Below, one piece after another: positions 1-7,952 of a DNA stretch of 24,811 nt. The first letter of the stretch is position 1; the number at the start of each line of letters is the position of its first letter. Where the stretch lies: positions 1 to 24,811 of the forward strand of contig JAGCBE010000344.1 in the NCBI GenBank assembly GCA_017652345.1. Reading direction: 5' to 3'. The notes under the pieces were generated by a model. That model was not told where the DNA came from. It worked only from the letters and a program-made list of their open reading frames with translations, and did no database searches. The position numbers and the translations under genes were made by a program. Origin of the DNA: Methanobrevibacter sp. Its GTDB lineage: Archaea > Methanobacteriota > Methanobacteria > Methanobacteriales > Methanobacteriaceae.

Positions 1-2
1 AC

Positions 3-74
3 ATTCCAAAATATATAGAAGATGGTTGGGTTATTGGAAGGTTAGTTGTTCCGTATAAGAAAAAAAGTATATAA
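3..74 (+). CDS. C-terminal end of an ORF entering from the left; possible homing endonuclease tail
   Basis: This frame is open from the window edge and stops at TAA 72-74. It encodes 23 residues that include IEDGWVIGRL and end in a lysine-rich tail. A 'y(i/l)..GW..Gr' ending followed by basic residues is common at the C-terminus of phage GIY-YIG and HNH homing endonucleases, and the endonuclease at 17303-17920 ends in a comparable way (YYLSLGFYKGYTKK). It overlaps, in another frame, the open stretch that encodes a methyltransferase C-terminus, so it may belong to an element that interrupts that gene. An alternative is that it is the N-terminal part of the methyltransferase itself, displaced by a frameshift at the A7 run at 60-66. 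Only a fragment is visible, so the call is tentative. Confidence 0.35.
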   Translation: MPKYIEDGWVIGRLVVPYKKKSI

Positions 75-451
75 AAATCAAATACCTAAAGGATTATGAT
101 GTTCTAAATCTTGTATACGATCCATTTAATAGATCTAAAGCACATAATAAGGATGTTCTTGATTTTGTTAAAAAGAACGGTGGAGCTGACACTGTTACTT
201 GTTCTAATGTTCTTAATGTTATTAAAGAACCTGAGAATAGACTCTCCGTTATTAAGAATTGTGATAGACTTGTAAAATCTGGCGGAACCGTTTATTTTAC
301 TGTTTATGAAGGTTCTGGTTCTGGTGAAGGTAAAGCAAACGATAAGAGAAAGTCTTATCAAACAAACATGAGAACAGAAGATTACCAGGAAGAATTAGAG
401 CAAGTATTTGGATCTGTTACGAGAAAAGGAAAACTATTTATTTGTAAATAA
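59..451 (+). pseudogene. SAM-dependent methyltransferase, C-terminal part without a visible start
   Basis: The frame is open from 59 to TAA 449-451 (130 codons), but no ATG, GTG or TTG precedes the conserved part. Visible family features are YDPFNRS (end of beta-2 with the acidic residue that would bind SAM ribose), DTVTCSNVLNVI (beta-4 region), a KSGG turn, VYFTVYEGSGSG, and a C-terminal SYQTN...EDY...VF...RKGKLFICK stretch. These resemble class I methyltransferases common in phages and bacteria. The glycine-rich SAM-binding motif I that should lie just upstream is absent from this frame, so the gene is split, frameshifted or interrupted by the ORF ending at 74. The substrate cannot be inferred. 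It is labelled pseudogene because the visible frame is incomplete; it could equally be a downstream exon. Confidence 0.5.
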
Positions 452-489
452 TCTTTTAATTGTTATTTTAAAAACATTTTTAAATGTAC

Positions 490-518
490 TTGGCAAATCC
501 TCATAAGTATGTTATAAT
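490..518 (+). promoter_or_regulatory. Sigma-70/sigma-A-type promoter
   Basis: TTGGCA at 490-495 and TATAAT at 513-518 are separated by 17 bases, a near-consensus housekeeping promoter. It lies in the 148-base gap between the methyltransferase stop and the first leader-bearing gene at 600. A start near 525 would give a leader of about 75 bases ending in the AGAAAGGAA ribosome-binding site. It probably drives the run of genes from 600 to about 7686. Confidence 0.8.
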
Positions 519-599
519 ATAGTTGTAAAGGGTATTCTAGATCTAACTACAACAAAAGTTAAAAAGAAATCAAAGATTATTAGAAAGGAATAAGTTATT

Positions 600-1223
600 A
601 TGAAACTAAGTATTAGAGAATCTACGTCAAAATTTTTCAAACCCGATATTTCGAAATATAACTGCAAAAATCCAAAAAAACTTAATGTGTATATTGTTTG
701 TGATTATATGAACTGGAATCTTCCTACATTTGCAGATATAGGAATTAACGGTTATATTTGTAAATGGGGAGGAAGAACACAAGTAGACCGTTATGGAGTA
801 GACAAAGTTCAAAAAGATCTTGATAAGGTTTACGAAGGCACTGGTATTAGATGTACTATAACTAGGAGTGGAAAAATTGTAATTCCATTTTATGAAGGTC
901 AAAATTATAAACTCAAAGAATCCCACTCTATTTACGATAGATTTGGAATTGTAATAGCTGATGGAAAAGAAGCTTGGATTTTACATACAGATTCTAAATA
1001 TAACCTTAAATATATTAAGAAATATATTGATGAGAATTTAGATGATATTACTTATACATTAAAATCTGCTGCAGAAGTTGCGGATTACCTACAGGGTGTT
1101 TGTTTCAATAAATTACATCAGTTCGTAGATGTTGATTTTGTTCCAGAAACTACTAATGAAGAATCAACAACTATTAAATTAGGTAATACTTTAATTAGTG
1201 TTGTTGATTGGGAGTATGTATGA
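600..1223 (+). CDS. Unknown protein with prohead-protease-type leader and one internal site
   Basis: 207 residues, ATG start with AAAGGAA upstream. I do not recognise the fold. The N-terminus MKLSIREST ends in I-R-E|S, matching the (L/I)-x-E cleavage rule of T4-type prohead proteases. A second match, KLKE|S at E107, divides the protein into two halves of about 100 residues each, comparable to the repeating modules of the later genes. The first half contains a basic, aromatic stretch (YICKWGGRTQVDRYG). The second half begins HSIYDRFGIVIADGKEAWIL and looks like a small alpha/beta domain. No transmembrane segment or signal peptide is visible. It is the first gene after the promoter at 490. A role as a packaged internal head protein is inferred from the leader only. 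Confidence 0.8.
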   Translation: MKLSIRESTSKFFKPDISKYNCKNPKKLNVYIVCDYMNWNLPTFADIGINGYICKWGGRTQVDRYGVDKVQKDLDKVYEGTGIRCTITRSGKIVIPFYEGQNYKLKESHSIYDRFGIVIADGKEAWILHTDSKYNLKYIKKYIDENLDDITYTLKSAAEVADYLQGVCFNKLHQFVDVDFVPETTNEESTTIKLGNTLISVVDWEYV

Positions 1224-1259
1224 TTTATTAAATGGCTGCTTTGAGAAAGGTGATTATAT

Positions 1260-2144
1260 ATGAAACTAATTTATGAAGATCCGGTATCAACTTGTATTGA
1301 TAGTATTATTGCTACCATTACTTACGATATTACTGATGATTGGGGAGAAACTAGATATGATCAAGAAATGGAATTTACCGGTAGTCAATCAGAACTTAGA
1401 AAAAGACTTAGAGATTTAAAAGTTATGGGTGCCTTTAATATTGAAGTAGATACTGAACCTTGTTTCTATGAAAATATGAATGAAGATACTGATTATAATA
1501 GACAACTTTTAGGTAGGCTTATATCTGATTGTAAATATTTTCTTGGAAACGGAAATGGATCAGAGAAACATCTATGGGCTGGTTCTGTGAAAGATCAAAT
1601 TGCAAAAATGAGAGAGCTTTATAATTCTTTGTCCAAAGGAAAGAAACCTGTTGGAATTACTCTCGCTGACATTGATGCTTTTGAAGAAGAAATGCTGGAT
1701 AAATTAAATTCAAAGAAAGAATCATATAAAAGAAATAGAAAAAGAGCTATTAGAGAATCCAATAAACGTGATATAATGGATTTACCAACAAGTGAAAGAA
1801 TAGATCTAATGATTGACTTATGGAACGATCCAAAGTTTACTGGTGGAGTAAGCACTGAACGTGCAATGCAATATTGGGAAAATAAAGGATGGGATACTTC
1901 CAGGTATACTCCAGAAGAGTTTAACCGTATTTGGGATCTAGCGGCTGACGAATGGGATAGTCGTTCTGGTTATGTGGAAGAGGAAGAAGATTCTGTTGAT
2001 GATATTGAAACAAAAGAAGATGCTTATCGTTGGTTACAATCTAAAGTGGCTGAATATGGAAATACATATCATTTTCCACAAGAGGAAAGAATTAAGTTAG
2101 ATAGACTTATTGATAAATTTGGAAATACTTATTTCTGGAGATGA
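1260..2144 (+). CDS. Unknown protein, leader MKLIYED, internal site at E166
   Basis: 294 residues, ATG start behind GAAAGGTG. The function is not recognised. The leader MKLIYE|D fits the (L/I)-x-E pattern with aspartate following. The basic linker RNRKRAIRE|S places a second, stronger site after E166. The part before the linker holds an acidic beta/alpha domain and a helical lysine-rich segment. The part after it is helical, tryptophan-rich and acidic (WENKGWDTSRYTPEEF, then an EEEED run) and ends FGNTYFWR. It lies 36 bases after the preceding gene, and the next start is 10 bases beyond its stop, so it is part of one transcription unit. Confidence 0.8.
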   Translation: MKLIYEDPVSTCIDSIIATITYDITDDWGETRYDQEMEFTGSQSELRKRLRDLKVMGAFNIEVDTEPCFYENMNEDTDYNRQLLGRLISDCKYFLGNGNGSEKHLWAGSVKDQIAKMRELYNSLSKGKKPVGITLADIDAFEEEMLDKLNSKKESYKRNRKRAIRESNKRDIMDLPTSERIDLMIDLWNDPKFTGGVSTERAMQYWENKGWDTSRYTPEEFNRIWDLAADEWDSRSGYVEEEEDSVDDIETKEDAYRWLQSKVAEYGNTYHFPQEERIKLDRLIDKFGNTYFWR

Positions 2145-2154
2145 GGTTGATAAC

Positions 2155-2700
2155 ATGATTAAGTTAATAATTAAAGAAAGACTAACCCCAGAAGAGGTGT
2201 ATTCACTCTCTGATGGGCAGTGTTACGATTTTGAAGAGTATGTTGAAGATAATTTAATGAATTTTTATGATGATGAAATACCAGAAGATTTTCATCTTTG
2301 TTCTTATAATGAATATAAAAAAGTAAGCGATAAACTAGAAAGATTTCTAAGAAGTAAGAAAATTGATTTGAGTTTTGATAGTATGAAACTTCCATATTTT
2401 GGGATTAAAATCGGTGGAAATTACGGTGGAATTGCTTCTGATTTTTTACGAGGTATAATTAAAAAAGCTTGGAAACAAATCAGCCCTAGTGAGTTAGAGA
2501 ACATTCAAATAAATAATGTGTATAAAAAGGATAGATATGGTTTTTGTGTTCCTGCTTCTCCTAGAGAAATTAAAATTGTAAACTCTTGGCAAGATGTTGG
2601 AATAGGGTCACAATCTTCTGTAATAGAAACAAAAACTGAATTATATATTGATGATGACAATAATGTTCTTATTGATACATATTCCCTTACATACGACTAA
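2155..2700 (+). CDS. Unknown protein with leader MIKLIIKER
   Basis: 181 residues from ATG 2155. A TTG in frame at 2110 is rejected because it lies inside the preceding gene, whereas 2155 has GATGAGG at the right distance and gives the family leader MIKLIIKE|R. The body is acidic at first (CYDFEEYVEDNLMNFYDDE), then mixed, with no clear second (L/I)-x-E|S linker. The C-terminal half has an alternating hydrophobic pattern typical of beta strands and ends in SLTYD. The function is not recognised. A gap of 84 bases follows before the next gene. Confidence 0.75.
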   Translation: MIKLIIKERLTPEEVYSLSDGQCYDFEEYVEDNLMNFYDDEIPEDFHLCSYNEYKKVSDKLERFLRSKKIDLSFDSMKLPYFGIKIGGNYGGIASDFLRGIIKKAWKQISPSELENIQINNVYKKDRYGFCVPASPREIKIVNSWQDVGIGSQSSVIETKTELYIDDDNNVLIDTYSLTYD

Positions 2701-2784
2701 TATGACTTTTGTTGAAAACACGATATAAATTTAAATAAGTATAGGAACAATGTTAATATTGAAAGATATAAGGAGTGTTTGTAA

Positions 2785-3615
2785 ATGATTAAACTTAAAG
2801 AATCTTATGGTGATCTTTCAGATTATCTAGAAAGACATTTAGATAGTTGGTATGGAAGATTAAATGAACTTCAAGACGCTATTGAATATCTTGGTTTAGA
2901 TGTTGATGAAATAAATAATGAATATGTTATTGTTCATGCTGCTGAACCAGATGGAGAAGATGTTTATTGTAAAATATGGCTAGGTGGAACACCTAGAACA
3001 ATTTCTCTAGAAACTTTTGAGATGTTGGAAAGTGTTAGAAGATCTAGAAATGTTCTAAGGGAATCCGATGATAAAATAACTGCAAGATCTTTCCAGGAAC
3101 TTATCTCTAAATTAGAGGATCATGATTATTCTTGTGAACATTATTATGATATGAGATATCCAGATAGTAATTGGCTTTATATTACTAAAAATGGAGACCC
3201 ATATGAAGCAGAATTTTACAGATATCGTGATGGGGAATATGAACTCTATCTTCACAACATTCATCCTACAAAAGAAAAGAATGAAGGATGCTACAGAAGA
3301 AAAACAAAGAAAAAGTCTAAAAAGTTAAAAGAAGATTCATCTGAAAGATATGGCAGATATCTTGTTAAAATATCTAGATATAAAAATATGTATAAACTTG
3401 ATTATATAGATGAGCATTTTGATAAGAGTAATTATTGTTTTTTTGACGAAAATGGATATGTAGACACAGATTATTCAGGAATTTCACGAGATTTATTTGA
3501 TAAAATATATGATCCTTTTATGAAGCCGGGTCGTGTGTATGAGGTGTATACAGATGGACCTTATGGTGATATTATTGGGTTTGAAGAAGTACCTTATGGG
3601 TGGTTCAGATATTAA
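2785..3615 (+). CDS. Unknown three-module protein with two internal processing-type linkers
   Basis: 276 residues, ATG start with AAGGAG upstream. The leader MIKLKE|S is followed by two internal copies of the same motif behind basic linkers: RRSRNVLRE|S at E93 and KKKSKKLKE|D at E183. The resulting pieces are about 87, 90 and 93 residues, a regular spacing. Each piece looks like a small, acidic, aromatic-rich alpha/beta domain. The last contains GRYLVKISRYKNMYKLDYID and ends GWFRY. Nothing identifies a catalytic activity. The repeated leader motif suggests either fused genes that kept their leaders or a polyprotein cut by the phage protease. Confidence 0.8.
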   Translation: MIKLKESYGDLSDYLERHLDSWYGRLNELQDAIEYLGLDVDEINNEYVIVHAAEPDGEDVYCKIWLGGTPRTISLETFEMLESVRRSRNVLRESDDKITARSFQELISKLEDHDYSCEHYYDMRYPDSNWLYITKNGDPYEAEFYRYRDGEYELYLHNIHPTKEKNEGCYRRKTKKKSKKLKEDSSERYGRYLVKISRYKNMYKLDYIDEHFDKSNYCFFDENGYVDTDYSGISRDLFDKIYDPFMKPGRVYEVYTDGPYGDIIGFEEVPYGWFRY

Positions 3616-3682
3616 ATAAAAATCAATCTAAAATACCTATGAAAAAATTTAGGGCTGATTATATATAAAGAGGTGTTTATAC

Positions 3683-4453
3683 ATGATTAAACTTATTAAA
3701 GAAAATTTCTACAGGGTTTGGTATAATCCATACCTGTTAGAACCAGATGAAGAGGATTACATGGAAGTGACAGCAGAGACAGAGGATGAAGCCAGAAGAC
3801 GTGTTAGATCAAAGGGCTATGTTACAAGTGTTGAAGAAATTGACCATTTAACTGATACTTATGATGAGTCTAAAACAAGACCTAAAAGAAATAGACTAAT
3901 GGAAAAAAGTAATTTTGATACCATTGATAAAGCAATAAAATATTATTATCCAAAATGGTATCATGATGATATGAGCGTTAATGATATTTATGATAGTCTA
4001 GAAAAATTAGGACATAGTCAAGATTTCATTGATGCTGTTATTGATGGAATTACAGATAAATACGAAAACGAAGAAGATTATGAATTAGATGATTACGATG
4101 AATGCTTAGATGAAGCTAATGTAGTTGGAATGGGTGGAGGATATCCAAATGTATACCTTCCAAAAGCTGCTAAAGAATATCTAAAAAGAAAAGGTTTCCA
4201 GGAAGTTAATACTGAAATAGGACCTTGTTTCTATATGAGATTTACTAGAAATGATGTTTGGGAAATATATATTGATGAACAATACGGTGGAATTTATGTT
4301 GTTCAAGAAGGTTATGAACTAAGACCTACAGATGATATAGCTACTATTGATGATTATGATTATAAGGATGATATTGATGCCGCTATAAATCTTGGAAATT
4401 GTTTATCTAATGGAGAAGATTTTGACAGATGTTTAAAAGCATTTTTTAACTAA
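3683..4453 (+). CDS. Unknown protein with leader MIKLIKEN and internal site(s)
   Basis: 256 residues, ATG start behind AAAGAGGTG. The leader MIKLIKE|N fits the prohead-protease rule. The linker RPKRNRLME|K (E74) and possibly CLDE|A (E144) could split it into pieces of about 67, 70 and 112 residues. The first piece (FYRVWYNPYLLEPDE) looks like a short beta-rich domain, the second is helical and acidic, and the third begins with a glycine-rich segment (GMGGGYPNVYLP) followed by an alpha/beta domain containing YIDEQYGGIYVVQEGYEL. The protein is strongly acidic overall apart from the linkers. The function is unknown. Confidence 0.8.
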   Translation: MIKLIKENFYRVWYNPYLLEPDEEDYMEVTAETEDEARRRVRSKGYVTSVEEIDHLTDTYDESKTRPKRNRLMEKSNFDTIDKAIKYYYPKWYHDDMSVNDIYDSLEKLGHSQDFIDAVIDGITDKYENEEDYELDDYDECLDEANVVGMGGGYPNVYLPKAAKEYLKRKGFQEVNTEIGPCFYMRFTRNDVWEIYIDEQYGGIYVVQEGYELRPTDDIATIDDYDYKDDIDAAINLGNCLSNGEDFDRCLKAFFN

Positions 4454-4470
4454 ATAATTAAGGTGGTACT

Positions 4471-5334
4471 ATGAAATTAAGAATAAAAGAATCTATCGAA
4501 AAAGTAGATGATATACTTGTTATGGATTATGCCGGGGATCTTGTAAACATCCTTCTGAATAAACCTAAACCATATAGAATTTGTTACGATGTCTTAAATG
4601 ATGTATATGGTATAGGGGACGCATATAAATACATACATGGATATATAGAGGATGCAATGAGTAGTTTAGGTTATGAACCTCGTGTTATAAAAGGTGCTAC
4701 AAACGACCTAGGTTGGGAGTTACCAGATACAACCGACTATGTTGAGTGTACTTTTATTCCGTATGATTGCAAAGATGATAGTTGGCAAGTAGGTGGATTT
4801 GTAGGAGAAAGGGAAAAACCATTTTATATTTCCACAGGGTTTATTCTAATGGGCGGTCATAGAACACTAAAAAAATCTCTGCCAGATGTATATAAAGTTC
4901 TAGAACGTCGAAACGCTGTTAGTGATGTCCTTTCCAATGCCGAAATAGAAACAATCCGAAATACAGCTAAACGCAGGCTACAAACAACCTATAAAAGATA
5001 CAAGGATCTTATAAGAATTTATAAAGAAAATGGATTCGTACCAAAAGATCCTAACTATAGAGGATTTGATAGTTTCAAAGAGTATTCTGATTATGCCAAG
5101 GAACATCCAAATAGTTGGAAAATGAGTTCCTTAAGAAATAAGGACCTTTGGGTAAACACTATACCAGGCAGTGAATTAGATGCGGATGATGTATATATCG
5201 GGGAAGGTAATGAACGAGAAGGTGTTTATTGGATATGGCAGGATATAATATCTACACAAGCTACCATATATAAAGAACTTATGAATACCTGTAAAGAATA
5301 TAACATACCGTATTCTACATTTTATGATCTATAA
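4471..5334 (+). CDS. Unknown protein with leader MKLRIKES
   Basis: 287 residues, ATG start with AAGGTGG five bases upstream. The leader MKLRIKE|S is the clearest form of the shared N-terminal motif. Unlike its neighbours it has no basic internal linker, so it would mature into a single domain of about 280 residues. Visible features are a helical N-terminal part, a central beta-rich part (VECTFIPYDCKDDSWQVGGF), a long basic helix (RNTAKRRLQTTYKRYKDL) and an acidic, tryptophan-rich C-terminal part. I do not recognise the family. Confidence 0.8.
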   Translation: MKLRIKESIEKVDDILVMDYAGDLVNILLNKPKPYRICYDVLNDVYGIGDAYKYIHGYIEDAMSSLGYEPRVIKGATNDLGWELPDTTDYVECTFIPYDCKDDSWQVGGFVGEREKPFYISTGFILMGGHRTLKKSLPDVYKVLERRNAVSDVLSNAEIETIRNTAKRRLQTTYKRYKDLIRIYKENGFVPKDPNYRGFDSFKEYSDYAKEHPNSWKMSSLRNKDLWVNTIPGSELDADDVYIGEGNEREGVYWIWQDIISTQATIYKELMNTCKEYNIPYSTFYDL

Positions 5335-5379
5335 AGGAATAACCCCTTATTCATTAAATTTTTGAAAGTTGGTGCACTT

Positions 5380-7686
5380 ATGAAATTAGTATTTAAAGAA
5401 TCCAATCACAATGATTGGGAAGAGGTTGCCTACGAAACATTATATATTGGGGATGATAGGTTGCATTTACCCATTTATGGAAAGTTCTTTGGTAATAATG
5501 ACGCGGTTCATATTACTCCAGAAGAAGAGGATGGGGAGTTAGTTTGGACAATTTATCATTCTCCAGATTTTGGAAATACCGGATTTAAATTTGTAGAAAC
5601 TGGTTTCCTTACAAGTGAGGAAGCAATTGATTATGTTTATTCCAGTGTTCTTAAAAGGTTTGGACTTTCCGAACGTAATAGAATAAAGGAGGCCTACGAT
5701 AGTAAGGCACGATATGAAATTGCCAAAAATATAGCATCTTGGGCATTTGGAAGTCCTAATATGAACGATATTGATGATAATATAGATTTCTTAGTGAATA
5801 GATTTATGAAAGGATCCACACTTGTAGATAGAATGTATATGTGTGATACCTACGAAGAGCTAGCAGATGTCCTTTCAAATTGTAGTTTAAAGCTTCTAAT
5901 GACCATTGAAAGAGGATTATGTATTGATGAAGATTCTATTTCATGTGAAACTGATTATATAAAAAAGATGTACGGGGAATCTAGAAAAAGACTTCGGGAG
6001 CAGGATGTAGAGATAGAAGTGAAACACGAAGGAATTTTAGAAGTTCCAGAAGGAAAGAATGTAGATGACTTACCAGTTTCTCACTTTGTAAACCTTGCTA
6101 AAAAGAAAGGTCTTTCTAAAATTACAAAAGCTCTTAATAATCTTCAGGTTTGGAATAAGAATGATGATCCTAAACTTTCTAAATGGGCTGGAAATATGAT
6201 TGATAAAGTATCTAAAAAGATGGAAAAGAATGAATCAATTTCTGTAAATATGTTCAATGAGGGTTGGCACAACGGAGATGCAGTTATATCATTCACACAT
6301 AATGATGATCTTGAAGCCGATCTTGAAGAATTCCTATTCGATCTATTTAGTGATAACCCTGATGTATTTGATTTCGATTGGTCAGGTAAAAATACAACAT
6401 TATATCTAACTTGCAACGAAGACGATTATAAATACATCAAGTGGTTTATTAAAGATTGGAAATATAAACATAGAGATGAATATGATGAATATGATGAATC
6501 TTTTTCAAATGGAAGAACAATAAGAGAATCAGCAGCAGAAAAAGATTTATATGATGATTTATATAGTTATGCAGATCAGTATAGAATGACATCCAGGTGG
6601 ACAAAAGCAAATGTTGAAAAATATCTTGAGCGTCAAAAGAATTTTAGAAGAATGTCTGATGCTGATTTTCAAAAAGTAGTAGACAAAGTAAATAAAGATT
6701 TTAAACGTAAGAAGAAAGTAAAAAGTTTTCCATACGATTCAAATTCATATAAAACAGAATCTATAAGAAGAAAAAGACTAAAAGAAGATTCATGGGATGA
6801 CTTTGTAAAACCAAATATTGAAAAAAGATATATTTGGCCACTATATGAAGATTCTGCATATGAAATAACTGAGATTATTAAAAAATATCAAAACAGTAAT
6901 AGATTCAAGGATGAGATTAAGAGTTTTGATTTTAAAGATATCGAATACAGAGATTGGCCTGCACTACAATTAGAACTTGTTTGTTCTAATGAAGCATATG
7001 TTCTTATTAGAAAAGATATTGAACGTGAAGGTCTTTATATGGATGATGACGAGTTTGATGAATCTTTAAAATTAAAAGAATCCGGTATCTATGATTATTA
7101 TGATACTCCAGATAATGAATATGCAACATTTATGGGAGATATTATTCCAGAAGAAGAGCCTGATAAAAGTTATAAACATAGTTTGAAAGTTCCAGAATTT
7201 ATTATTGAGGAATTCGCTGAATTTGTCGCAGACTATTTTAATGAGGATTTTAACGATATTGTTAATAATGAAAGTAATAATGTTTGGATGGATGACTTTG
7301 ATTCTGAAAATAAATACATCATTATTATGTGTTCTGATGATGAGTTTGATGATATTGAAAATTGGGTAAATGAAAAATCTTTAAGAACAAAAAATGAATC
7401 CTATCCAAGGTATAAGAAATCATATTGGAAATATAGATTAGACCACCCATTTATTGATCGAATAGAAGATAGCGAAACAGCAATATTTACGGATAGCAAT
7501 ATTAGAAACATTCCTCTTTTAGCCTGCGAAAATCCAGATGATTGCTATAGTGATAATCCACTTTATTGGGCAGTAGAAGATGCAGATTATAATGGAAATC
7601 CACTTTACTGCACGGAAGACAAAGCATACAAAAGACTGAAAGACTATTTAAACATGAAGATATATGAAAGACGACACGACCTATAA
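5380..7686 (+). CDS. Large modular protein, putative head-packaged polyprotein of about eight modules
   Basis: 768 residues from ATG 5380. An in-frame TTG at 5362 adds only six residues and would displace the leader, so it is rejected. The leader is MKLVFKE|S. Internal motif copies lie at E104 (SERNRIKE|A), E207 (SRKRLRE|Q), E383 (RTIRE|S), E469 (IRRKRLKE|D) and E567 (ESLKLKE|S). Two degenerate KNE|S copies lie at E285 and E673. Pieces would be about 97, 103, 78, 98, 86, 98, 106 and 95 residues. Most are acidic and rich in D, E, Y and W. Three look like diverged copies of one domain (near 300-370, 500-560 and 590-665), each with a strand, a C-(N/S) turn and a D/E-rich helix, for example LYLTCNEDDYKYIKWF and IIIMCSDDEFDDIENW. 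No enzyme motif is seen. A terminator follows 16 bases after the stop. Function unknown; co-packaging and processing are inferred. Confidence 0.8.
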   Translation: MKLVFKESNHNDWEEVAYETLYIGDDRLHLPIYGKFFGNNDAVHITPEEEDGELVWTIYHSPDFGNTGFKFVETGFLTSEEAIDYVYSSVLKRFGLSERNRIKEAYDSKARYEIAKNIASWAFGSPNMNDIDDNIDFLVNRFMKGSTLVDRMYMCDTYEELADVLSNCSLKLLMTIERGLCIDEDSISCETDYIKKMYGESRKRLREQDVEIEVKHEGILEVPEGKNVDDLPVSHFVNLAKKKGLSKITKALNNLQVWNKNDDPKLSKWAGNMIDKVSKKMEKNESISVNMFNEGWHNGDAVISFTHNDDLEADLEEFLFDLFSDNPDVFDFDWSGKNTTLYLTCNEDDYKYIKWFIKDWKYKHRDEYDEYDESFSNGRTIRESAAEKDLYDDLYSYADQYRMTSRWTKANVEKYLERQKNFRRMSDADFQKVVDKVNKDFKRKKKVKSFPYDSNSYKTESIRRKRLKEDSWDDFVKPNIEKRYIWPLYEDSAYEITEIIKKYQNSNRFKDEIKSFDFKDIEYRDWPALQLELVCSNEAYVLIRKDIEREGLYMDDDEFDESLKLKESGIYDYYDTPDNEYATFMGDIIPEEEPDKSYKHSLKVPEFIIEEFAEFVADYFNEDFNDIVNNESNNVWMDDFDSENKYIIIMCSDDEFDDIENWVNEKSLRTKNESYPRYKKSYWKYRLDHPFIDRIEDSETAIFTDSNIRNIPLLACENPDDCYSDNPLYWAVEDADYNGNPLYCTEDKAYKRLKDYLNMKIYERRHDL

Positions 7687-7701
7687 TTAAACATTCAAAA
7701 C

Positions 7702-7731
7702 AACCCACTTTGAAACATAAGTGGGTTTTTT
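7702..7731 (+). terminator. Rho-independent terminator
   Basis: The arms AACCCACTT (7702-7710) and AAGTGGGTT (7719-7727) form a 9-bp perfect stem with an 8-base loop, and T residues run through 7726-7731. It lies just after the 768-residue gene and just before the promoter at 7759, closing the first transcription unit. Confidence 0.85.
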
Positions 7732-7758
7732 GTAAATAATTAAAATTTTATAAAACTC

Positions 7759-7787
7759 TTGACTTTTATCTAAATATATGTTATACT
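7759..7787 (+). promoter_or_regulatory. Sigma-70/sigma-A-type promoter
   Basis: TTGACT at 7759-7764 and TATACT at 7782-7787 have a 17-base spacer, close to consensus. It sits directly downstream of the terminator at 7702-7731 and upstream of the gene at 7953, so it opens a second unit. The transcript would carry a leader of about 155 bases. Confidence 0.85.
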
Positions 7788-7794
7788 ATATTTA

Positions 7795-7952
7795 GTAAAA
7801 GTTTGTTTTGATAAATCAAATGAGAAATTATTGATTTCTAAAATAAAACAAATATAAACAAAAAAAAATAACAAAGGAATACTATAAATATTGTTAAAAT
7901 TTTGTTTTGGGAGAATTGTCTCTCGAAGCCGATAAAAAGGTTGGTGAAATAT
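7795..7952 (+). other. Long AT-rich 5' leader with a possible stem
   Basis: This untranslated stretch between the promoter and ATG 7953 is mostly A and T. TTTGTTTT (7802-7809) can pair with AAAACAAA (7845-7852), enclosing smaller possible hairpins such as TTTGA/TCAAA. No known riboswitch consensus is visible. The only coding signal is the ribosome-binding site AAAAGGTTGG just before the gene. A TTG-initiated extension of the next gene from 7902 is rejected because it would remove the conserved leader. Confidence 0.35.

Noticed and set aside
104..361. Minus-strand ORF of 85 codons at the left edge
   Set aside because: It lies opposite the methyltransferase-like frame, which has clear family motifs; the minus frame is low complexity and has no ribosome-binding site.
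2712..2740. Possible promoter before the 2785 gene (TTGAAA at 2712)
   Set aside because: No acceptable -10 element lies at 16-18 bases; the gene is probably co-transcribed from the promoter at 490.
3618..3662. Imperfect inverted repeat AATCA...TGATT before the 3683 gene
   Set aside because: The stem has several mismatches and a large loop, without a T-run; not convincing as a terminator.
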